A stretch of 13,192 nucleotides of DNA from Draconibacterium orientale (GTDB lineage Bacteria > Bacteroidota > Bacteroidia > Bacteroidales > UBA12170), in the NCBI GenBank assembly GCA_020718315.1, contig DYSK01000050.1:1-13192 (forward strand), written 5' to 3'. The translations under genes were made by a program, and so were the position numbers. The notes beneath the pieces were generated by a model. It did not search any database. It worked only from the letters and a program-made list of their open reading frames with translations, and had not been told where the DNA came from. Each line of letters starts with the position of its first letter. Within the stretch, counting starts at the first letter, position 1. Shown here piece by piece: positions 1 through 6,009 of the stretch.

Positions 1-1
1 A

Positions 2-289
2 AAGTTTGGCAGCAATACCCGTTTAGCTTTGTTCAACACGGATTCGTATGCCAGCGCCATTTATGCCTACGAAAATGATGTGTTGTATGCTTTTAGTATT
101 CCTGCTTATGCTGGACAAGGGTGGCGATTTTATCAGCTATTCCATTACGACATCAATCGGAATATTACTTTTTGGATTCGTTATAGCTTGAGTTATTATC
201 CAAATCAAAATACAATAGGAAGTGGTTTGGACGAAATAAGTGGACAAACGAAGTCGGAAATAAAAGCCCAACTCCACATCAAAATTTAA
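2..289 (+). CDS. C-terminal fragment of a probable helix-hairpin-helix outer-membrane protein (5' truncated)
   Basis: The reading frame is open from base 2, so this is the last 95 codons of a gene that begins outside the window. A TTG at 29 is only an internal codon. The peptide is rich in Tyr, Trp, Phe and alternating polar residues. It contains the stretch YAYENDVLYAFSIPAYAGQG and ends with IGSGLDEISGQTKSEIKAQL. From memory, these segments match the extreme C-terminus of large Bacteroidota proteins that pair ComEA-like helix-hairpin-helix repeats with an outer-membrane beta-barrel. The HHH part itself lies outside the window, so the family call rests on the tail alone. The last residues, QLHIKI, alternate like a final beta-strand but lack the usual terminal Phe. 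Its stop overlaps the 3' end of the convergent DUF3078 gene by 11 bp. The exact biological role is unknown to me. Confidence 0.6.
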   Translation, partial: KFGSNTRLALFNTDSYASAIYAYENDVLYAFSIPAYAGQGWRFYQLFHYDINRNITFWIRYSLSYYPNQNTIGSGLDEISGQTKSEIKAQLHIKI

Positions 290-1295
290 AGGCAAGACCC
301 ATTCCGAAATTCTGCTTTGTTTGCAGATGAACCGTTTCTCCAACTTTTGTTCGCTGGCCATTGATTACATCAAAAACAGGAACTTTTATATTGTGGTCGT
401 AGATAGTACGTACATAAATATTGGCCACTATAAATTTGTTAATCGCCATATCCAGCCATGTTTCCCAATCAACATCCACATTCCACCGATTTGCTATTTC
501 CGGATCCAAATAATTGTTGTACAACATGAGTTTGGTATTCAAATCGATTGATTTGTTTATTTTTCCTTTGTATTTGGCAATGATGCTAAATCCAAATTCC
601 GATTTATGTGTTTTTCCGGGAATAAGAATGTTTCCCAAAGTATCTACCAGGGCGGGTGTAACTCCATATTTTCCTTCATTGGCGAGGTTCTGATTTTGAA
701 CAAAGGTGATTTTTCCCGCCAAAGGAGATGCGTACAACGATAAGTATTTGCTTGGTTTGTATTCGATACCCAAAGACATATTTAAGTATCCCGGAGCCAA
801 AAAGTCGGAAACCACTACACTGTCGTTTGGATAGGCATAACCTTGAATGTACTGAGTGGAGAAATTTGTGTTAAAACTATAATACCATTTTTCCGAAAAC
901 TGCAAACCCAAAATGGACGAAAAATTCAACTTGTCTTCGGTTTTTTTTGTCTTGGAATACTGAAAAACCTGAACTCCAAGCACCGATTGGAAATTGTTTT
1001 CAAATTTTATTTTCCCTTTGAGGTAATTGGCCGATAAGTCGATAGATCCGGCTCCGGTCAAAGAGCTTTCGCCACCATCCGACCAATAGGAAAGCACAAT
1101 AGTGTTGATATTTAATCGAGTACGGCCTTCAAATTTCCAGAAAACCGTACTGTCGTATTTCTTCATGGAATCAATGTGAATAATGATTGCTTCCAATTCT
1201 CCATCCTTTCCTCCGGCGTACAGTTTGACTGGCGAGACAAGTAGTAGTAGTAGAACAAGTGTGTATATTCGTTTTGTCAAAGTAAATTGCCTCAT
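279..1295 (-). CDS. DUF3078 family outer-membrane beta-barrel protein
   Basis: This 338-residue protein starts with a signal peptide: a basic n-region (KR at 8-9), a Leu/Val-rich core at about 11-21, and a probable cleavage after LYA at 25-27. The mature part has many short amphipathic strands and ends in FKF, the aromatic C-terminus typical of Bacteroidota outer-membrane barrels. Recognisable DUF3078 signatures are a Trp/Gly-Gly region (YWSDGGESS, about 70-78), followed by a gK.kFeNn segment (94-101), and the central block FLAPGYLNMSLGIEYKPSKY (about 165-184) followed by SPLAGKITFV (190-199). The family occurs in Bacteroidota and its function is not known. The ATG at 1295 is the first Met ahead of the signal peptide, and a promoter-like TTTG-N17-TATTTTTG ends only 4 nt upstream. 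The 3' end overlaps the convergent HHH gene. The gene is probably transcribed alone. Confidence 0.85.
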   Translation of the reverse strand: MRQFTLTKRIYTLVLLLLLVSPVKLYAGGKDGELEAIIIHIDSMKKYDSTVFWKFEGRTRLNINTIVLSYWSDGGESSLTGAGSIDLSANYLKGKIKFENNFQSVLGVQVFQYSKTKKTEDKLNFSSILGLQFSEKWYYSFNTNFSTQYIQGYAYPNDSVVVSDFLAPGYLNMSLGIEYKPSKYLSLYASPLAGKITFVQNQNLANEGKYGVTPALVDTLGNILIPGKTHKSEFGFSIIAKYKGKINKSIDLNTKLMLYNNYLDPEIANRWNVDVDWETWLDMAINKFIVANIYVRTIYDHNIKVPVFDVINGQRTKVGETVHLQTKQNFGMGLAFKF

Positions 1296-1299
1296 GCTG

Positions 1300-1328
1300 C
1301 AAAAATATAAATTATTGTTTGCTGCAAA
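1300..1328 (-). promoter_or_regulatory. Bacteroidota-type promoter for the DUF3078 gene
   Basis: Read on the minus strand, TTTG (1328-1325) is followed after 17 nt by TATTTTTG (1307-1300). This fits the Bacteroidota -33 TTTG and -7 TAnnTTTG pattern. The ATG at 1295 begins 4 nt after the -7 element, so a start site 5-9 nt downstream would leave little or no 5' UTR. This is the best-paired promoter in the window. Confidence 0.5.
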
Positions 1329-1344
1329 CGCGCTAAGAAATGAA

Positions 1345-3888
1345 TTATTTTAGATTGAGTAGAAATTGTTCTATATCCTCATTGGTAAAGGTTTTCTTGA
1401 TAAAATAGTCGATTCCGACTTTGCGATAATCTTCAATCAATGGGTCAATCAAAGCATCTACCACTGCAATATAGGTAGCATTTGAATTGCTGTTTTGTGT
1501 TTTTAGTTGGCTGATTGTCTGTTTTATATGTTTAAGTTCTTCGTTTCCTATTAGCTGAATATTTAGAAAGACAAAGCGAAAATCGCCCGTACAACTTTCC
1601 AGAGATTCATAATTAAATTTTATGCGTTCAGAAATTCCCAAATTATTCAGGATTTTCGCTAATAGGTTTTGACGTACTGAATCATCCATAAGAAAGAGTG
1701 CACTTTCGCCCTCGAACGCATGGCTTCTTTGTCCGGGAAAATATTTCTTATTCAGTCTTGCCGTATTCATTTGGGCTGTTTTGTCGTGAAAACCGATGTT
1801 AAAAGTCGCTTCGAACCAAAACGTTGATCCAATCCCATCTCGATAACTTTCGGGATCGCTTTCAAACCCAATTTTCCCATTTAGTGCCTTTGCAATACTT
1901 TTGGCAATAAGCCATCCATAGCCTTTTTTCTGATGAATGGGCTGCTCATCGAACGATTCGTTTTCGTCTAAGAGTTGTTTCTTTGTAAACTCGTCCATGC
2001 CTATGCCGCTGTCTTTCACTTCCACTCTAAAATGAACCTGACTGGCGCTTTGAAGAATGACTTGTGTATTTATTTTTATAAACCCCTTGCTGGTATATTT
2101 AATGGCATTTTCCAAAAAGATGCAAATGACTTGGCATAATTTGCGTTTATCTCCAATCAAAAAAGTTGGAAAATTGTTTTCTATTCTGTTTTCGAAGACA
2201 ATCGTTTTGAACAGCATATTTATTTGGGCCACTTCTACGAGTTGCTCTATGTTTTTCCGGTAGTTGAACAATGATTCTGAAAGGACAATTGGTGAAAAAT
2301 TTTCGTCCAAGCCCGATTTTAGTTGTGCAATTCCTTCGTGCAGCGTAATACTTGCCGAATTGATTGTCTCTTGCAGCGATTTTTGTTTCTCTAAATCGGT
2401 CTCGTTGCGCAAAAGTTTATGTGCGTTTAAGATGACAAGGAGTGAATGATTTAATTCATGTCCGCTCATGCGGATAAAACAATTTTTCAGCCGTAGTTTC
2501 GCGGCATTTTCTATTTTAAGATAATTTATTTCGCTCAGGTGAGTGTTGTTATGCCAGTCCAATTTGGCCTGAATGGCATCGCGTTCTGAACGAAACTCAC
2601 TGAAGTCTTCGTGCAATAACTGAATTGCGCTGAATAAATCGTAAAACAAATTGTCTTCTCTGATGTTTACCGGAATGTATTTTTGTTCGTCTTTGAAGGC
2701 AATTTTCGAAATCCGATCGAACAAAAGATTCTTATAGACGTTAAAATCTTTTACATAATCAGGTTTCGGTATATTCGTACTTGCATTTTGCCCATCTGAG
2801 GCAGTGGTTTTTGGGTCGGATAAATCTCTGGATTCTTTTGTTTGGCCTGACTTGTATTTGTGTGCCAAAACCAATTGCAGGGCTTCTTCAAAAGTGTCGG
2901 TTATCTTCACTTTCTCAAAAGAAGGATGTACTAGTTTTCCAAGTTTTACAACTATTTTCATGGTGCGATTGAGTCCATAAAAAACCAGTAAATTGATCTG
3001 CTCAATGCCACTGATAATGTAATTTGTAAAATCTCTGCGTGCTTTATTTTCTGATCCAATCACCGCAGTATAATCCTGAATCCGATAGTATTTTCCAAAA
3101 TGTCCGATTTCACTGGTGATAATCTTGTCGAACAAAACATTGGCAATCAGGGAGTTTTGGTACGAAATATAACCGGATGGCCGGGCAATAAAAATAGTGT
3201 CGTCAATCAAATCAATTTTATATGAATAGTCACTTCTTGGATCGCTGTATGTCCATCCTTGTTTGGTGATCATCTTATACGATTTATTTCCAAGCGGAAC
3301 GTTTTGTTCCGACATTTGATGTGTTTTCTCGTTGCCAAGAGCGATGTTGTTTTTATCTAAATATTTCGAAATCAATTGTCTGGCCGTATCAAAGGCGTCT
3401 TGTTCGTTTTTGGTTACAAGCAAGGGTTTTCTACGAAATCGACCATTTATTATTTTGGCAATGGTCGATACAAAGTAATTTGCCCCGTAGAGCAATATGT
3501 CTATTTTTTCATTTTTAAACAAATCGCTTTCTATCAGCTTTTCGCGCGTATCGGAAGGCGTTTTTTTGAACTCCCTAAAGTCGAAAATAAATATCAAGTA
3601 ATTTGCTTGCTTAAAATATTCGTTTTGAAGTTTTCCAAAACAACTTGCTAACAAATCAAAATCGCTACCATTTAGCTCGCCTTTAAATAGGACTCGAATA
3701 ATGAAATCGTCGACATACTGAAAAGACCAACTTGTTTCTTCCGAATCGTGGGAAAGTTTATCCAAAAAGGATTGAAATTCTTGAGAAAAATCTAAATTCA
3801 CGTGTTTATTTTTTGGGAATAAAAAAGTCACTAGGACAAAATGCATCCCAAATATAAATAAATAAGGAATGAAAAAGAAAGATTGCAA
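1345..3888 (-). CDS. Atypical hybrid sensor histidine kinase with duplicated N-terminal domain and degenerate receiver
   Basis: In this 847-residue protein, residues ~43-178 and ~206-344 are two diverged copies of one alpha/beta domain that I do not recognise; a STAS-like fold is a guess. A charged linker and probable helical stretch (about 410-470) lead to a dimerisation helix with RMSGHELNHS, where His477 and Glu478 are kept but the usual R-T-P is N-H-S. The ATPase domain shows the N box FLENAIKYT (Asn594), G1 DSGIGM (626-631), a changed G2 KGYGWL (655-660) and G3 GIGSTFWFE (685-693). The C-terminal receiver-like domain (about 729-847) keeps the acidic pair Asp735/Asp736 and a Lys (KK, 831-832). 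The phosphoacceptor Asp is Asn776 and the conserved Thr/Ser is Val810. The ligand and output are unknown. The ATG at 3888 lies 9 nt after the murA stop and adds a hydrophobic N-terminus of about 24 residues. A GTG at 3801, behind a TATATTTG element and an A-rich stretch, would give a soluble protein that still contains every domain. Confidence 0.85.
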   Translation of the reverse strand: MQSFFFIPYLFIFGMHFVLVTFLFPKNKHVNLDFSQEFQSFLDKLSHDSEETSWSFQYVDDFIIRVLFKGELNGSDFDLLASCFGKLQNEYFKQANYLIFIFDFREFKKTPSDTREKLIESDLFKNEKIDILLYGANYFVSTIAKIINGRFRRKPLLVTKNEQDAFDTARQLISKYLDKNNIALGNEKTHQMSEQNVPLGNKSYKMITKQGWTYSDPRSDYSYKIDLIDDTIFIARPSGYISYQNSLIANVLFDKIITSEIGHFGKYYRIQDYTAVIGSENKARRDFTNYIISGIEQINLLVFYGLNRTMKIVVKLGKLVHPSFEKVKITDTFEEALQLVLAHKYKSGQTKESRDLSDPKTTASDGQNASTNIPKPDYVKDFNVYKNLLFDRISKIAFKDEQKYIPVNIREDNLFYDLFSAIQLLHEDFSEFRSERDAIQAKLDWHNNTHLSEINYLKIENAAKLRLKNCFIRMSGHELNHSLLVILNAHKLLRNETDLEKQKSLQETINSASITLHEGIAQLKSGLDENFSPIVLSESLFNYRKNIEQLVEVAQINMLFKTIVFENRIENNFPTFLIGDKRKLCQVICIFLENAIKYTSKGFIKINTQVILQSASQVHFRVEVKDSGIGMDEFTKKQLLDENESFDEQPIHQKKGYGWLIAKSIAKALNGKIGFESDPESYRDGIGSTFWFEATFNIGFHDKTAQMNTARLNKKYFPGQRSHAFEGESALFLMDDSVRQNLLAKILNNLGISERIKFNYESLESCTGDFRFVFLNIQLIGNEELKHIKQTISQLKTQNSNSNATYIAVVDALIDPLIEDYRKVGIDYFIKKTFTNEDIEQFLLNLK
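3849..3856 (-). promoter_or_regulatory. Possible -7 element (TATATTTG) for the histidine kinase gene
   Basis: TATATTTG on the minus strand matches TAnnTTTG, but I see no TTG or TTTG at the expected -33 distance. It lies inside the 5' end of the longest reading frame, 2 nt before the ATG at 3846. If it is active, translation of this transcript would have to use the GTG at 3801, leaving a leader of roughly 40 nt. Background occurrence in AT-rich sequence is quite possible. Confidence 0.28.
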
Positions 3889-3897
3889 AGAAAAAAA

Positions 3898-5211
3898 TTA
3901 ATTCCTGCGGATTATTTTAGCTCCCAAGGCATTCAATCGTGAGTCGATATTCTGATATCCTCTGTCTATTTGTTCAATATTATCGATTATACTTGTTCCG
4001 CTAGCAGAGAGTGCAGCAATAAGCAATGCTACACCGGCGCGGATATCGGGCGAAGTCATGCGGATTCCGCGCAAACTGTTCTGTCGGTTCAAACCTATTA
4101 CCGTTGCCCGATGTGGATCACACAGAATAATCTGAGCTCCCATTTCAATCAGTTTGTCCACAAAAAACAACCGGCTTTCGAACATTTTTTGGTGAATCAA
4201 CACGCTGCCTTTTACCTGCGTAGCCACAACAAGTGCAATACTTATCAAATCGGGCGTAAAGCCCGGCCATGGCGCATCCGAAATGGTCATAATAGCTCCA
4301 TCCATATAAGTTTCGGCAATATATTCCTCTTGTTCAGGCACAAAAATATCATCTCCTTGTCGCTCAATTTTAATCCCTAATTTTCTAAATACATCGGGAA
4401 TAATACCCAAGGCACTGTAATTCACATTTTTAATTGTCAAGGACGATTGAGTCATGGCGGCCATTCCGATAAAACTTCCTACTTCAATCATGTCGGGAAG
4501 CATGGTATGCGTTGTGCCGCCCAATCGGGAAACGCCCTGAATTCGAAGCAAGTTTGATCCAACACCATCAATTTTTGCGCCCATTCGATTCAACATTTGA
4601 GCGAGCTGCAATAGATAGGGTTCGCAGGCAGCGTTGAAAATGGTGGTTTCGCCTTCGGCCAATACAGCAGCCATCAAAATATTTGCTGTTCCCGTAACAG
4701 AAGCTTCATCCAACAGCATATAACTTCCTTTTAGCTTTTTGGCGTGCATATGATAAAATTTCTTCGATTTATCGTATTTAAAGCTTGCACCCAATTTTTC
4801 GAAACCAATAAAATGGGTATCCATTCTTCGTCGGCCTATTTTATCGCCGCCGGGAGTTGCCATAAAAGCTTCGCCAAATCTGGCCAAGAGCGGGCCCATC
4901 ATCATTACCGAACCACGCAAACGGCCGCCTTGTTCAAAAAACTCCTCCGATTTCAGGTATTCCAAATCGATTGTATCAGCCTGAAAAACATAGGAATTGT
5001 TTCCTGATTTATTCACTTTCACGCCCATATCTTTTAGCATGAGAATCAAACGATTTACGTCGTGAATATCCGGAATGTTGTGGATTTCAATTTTTTCGTC
5101 GGTTAGCAAAACCGCACATAAAATTTGAAGCGCCTCGTTTTTAGCACCTTGAGGCTGAATACTTCCTGAAAGTTTGTGTCCGCCTTCAATAAAAAAGGAA
5201 CTCATAAGCAT
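3898..5211 (-). CDS. murA: UDP-N-acetylglucosamine 1-carboxyvinyltransferase (MurA), Asp-type catalytic loop
   Basis: MurA is the cytoplasmic enzyme that transfers the enolpyruvyl group of phosphoenolpyruvate to UDP-GlcNAc, the first committed step of peptidoglycan synthesis. The 437-residue length and two-lobed inverted-barrel pattern are normal. Diagnostic residues are Lys24-Asn25 in GAKNEAL (the conserved KN of the family), the RGS at 99-101, the active-site loop PGGDKIGRRRMDTHF (120-134), TPD with Asp321 (equivalent to the general base Asp305 of E. coli), SPDIRAG with Arg391 (equivalent to Arg397), and the closing block IDRGYQNIDSRLNALGA (415-431). The loop residue that is Cys115 in E. 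coli is Asp123 here. In this enzyme family that substitution abolishes covalent inactivation by fosfomycin. The start is the ATG at 5211; an ATG two codons later (5205) is equally possible. The gene follows the DUF4290 gene after 56 bp without an obvious own promoter, so the two are probably cotranscribed. Confidence 0.97.
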   Translation of the reverse strand: MLMSSFFIEGGHKLSGSIQPQGAKNEALQILCAVLLTDEKIEIHNIPDIHDVNRLILMLKDMGVKVNKSGNNSYVFQADTIDLEYLKSEEFFEQGGRLRGSVMMMGPLLARFGEAFMATPGGDKIGRRRMDTHFIGFEKLGASFKYDKSKKFYHMHAKKLKGSYMLLDEASVTGTANILMAAVLAEGETTIFNAACEPYLLQLAQMLNRMGAKIDGVGSNLLRIQGVSRLGGTTHTMLPDMIEVGSFIGMAAMTQSSLTIKNVNYSALGIIPDVFRKLGIKIERQGDDIFVPEQEEYIAETYMDGAIMTISDAPWPGFTPDLISIALVVATQVKGSVLIHQKMFESRLFFVDKLIEMGAQIILCDPHRATVIGLNRQNSLRGIRMTSPDIRAGVALLIAALSASGTSIIDNIEQIDRGYQNIDSRLNALGAKIIRRN

Positions 5212-5267
5212 GGAATTAATTAAGGACTCGGTGTTTTATAAGAAAGCGCATCAAATCGAACTAAAAA

Positions 5268-5948
5268 CTATCGAACTGTTGGACGCCTTTTTTGATTTTG
5301 ATTCAAATTTTGCTTGCTCTTATTTTGTCTGTTCATTGGTTTACTTCCGGGTCTTCCACCGGGGCGGTTGTCCACCCATTTTTTCTTGGCGCGCTGATTG
5401 ATAATTTCTTCTGCTGCGCTAAATTCGAAACCTTCTTTTAATTTGAGCTTTCCATCCGATAATACCGCTAAATGTTCAAGAATTACAACATCTTCTACCG
5501 AATCTCTATTCCAATTCAGGTAAGCTTTCTTTAAATGATTGGCAATGGTTTCGACCAAACTCTCTTTTTCTTCCCCTTCTTCGTATGAAAGAGCCAATTT
5601 GATCATTTTCTCAATGTTGGATCCGTAGGGGCGATATTTGATATTTCCGGCCGAATAGCTCATTGTTTTAGGTTTGGCTTCAACGGCTTCTCTATCCGGA
5701 ATAGGATAGGGAGCATCAACATCCAATTTGTAATCGGCAATGATGTGAATATGGTCCCAAATCATGTGGTTGTAATCGCCATAAGAGCCTGTGCTTAAAT
5801 GCATTTGGGTCATTACGCCAACTATATAATTGATAAATGAGGTGCGTCTTTCGCGGTCTTCAATTTTATTGGCATGACGAATCATTTTTTGGATATTACG
5901 TCCGTATTCTGGTATAACCAACCGGCCTCTTTCTGTATTGTAATCCAT
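5268..5948 (-). CDS. DUF4290 family protein
   Basis: This protein has 226 residues and starts at the ATG at 5948 (MDYNTERGRL). The frame is open further upstream, but that extension is low-quality sequence that runs over the uvrD 3' end and promoter, so I excluded it. The family is confined to Bacteroidota as far as I know, often sits next to murA, and has no established function. The sequence is predicted mostly helical, with no signal peptide or membrane segment, so it is likely cytoplasmic. Residues 14-76 and 107-169 are two copies of the same unit, aligning without gaps at an offset of 93 (for example YGRNIQKMI with YGSNIEKMI). The C-terminal ~40 residues are basic, Asn/Gln/Arg/Pro-rich and probably disordered (RAKKKWVDNRPGGRPG onward), which could suit nucleic-acid or membrane contact, but that is only a guess. 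It lies 61 bp after uvrD and 56 bp before murA. Confidence 0.88.
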   Translation of the reverse strand: MDYNTERGRLVIPEYGRNIQKMIRHANKIEDRERRTSFINYIVGVMTQMHLSTGSYGDYNHMIWDHIHIIADYKLDVDAPYPIPDREAVEAKPKTMSYSAGNIKYRPYGSNIEKMIKLALSYEEGEEKESLVETIANHLKKAYLNWNRDSVEDVVILEHLAVLSDGKLKLKEGFEFSAAEEIINQRAKKKWVDNRPGGRPGSKPMNRQNKSKQNLNQNQKRRPTVR

Positions 5949-5996
5949 GTAATTTTTGTTAAGGATGAAAATGTCTTTTGCTTTGAAGACAAGGAG

Positions 5997-6004
5997 CAAA
6001 AGTA
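5997..6004 (-). promoter_or_regulatory. -7 element (TACTTTTG) for the DUF4290-murA pair
   Basis: TACTTTTGC on the minus strand is a common form of the Bacteroidota -7 element. It begins just after the uvrD stop codon and lies about 48 nt before the DUF4290 ATG, a normal leader length. The -33 side is weak: TTG triplets occur upstream but at 13 and 28 nt spacing instead of about 17-20. It suggests that DUF4290 and murA can be transcribed independently of uvrD. Confidence 0.45.
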
Positions 6005-6009
6005 CGAAA

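Noticed and set aside
3970..4380. 136-codon plus-strand frame antisense to murA
   Set aside because: It is the shadow of a strongly conserved gene. Its His/Cys/Ser-rich composition mirrors murA codons and no domain is visible.
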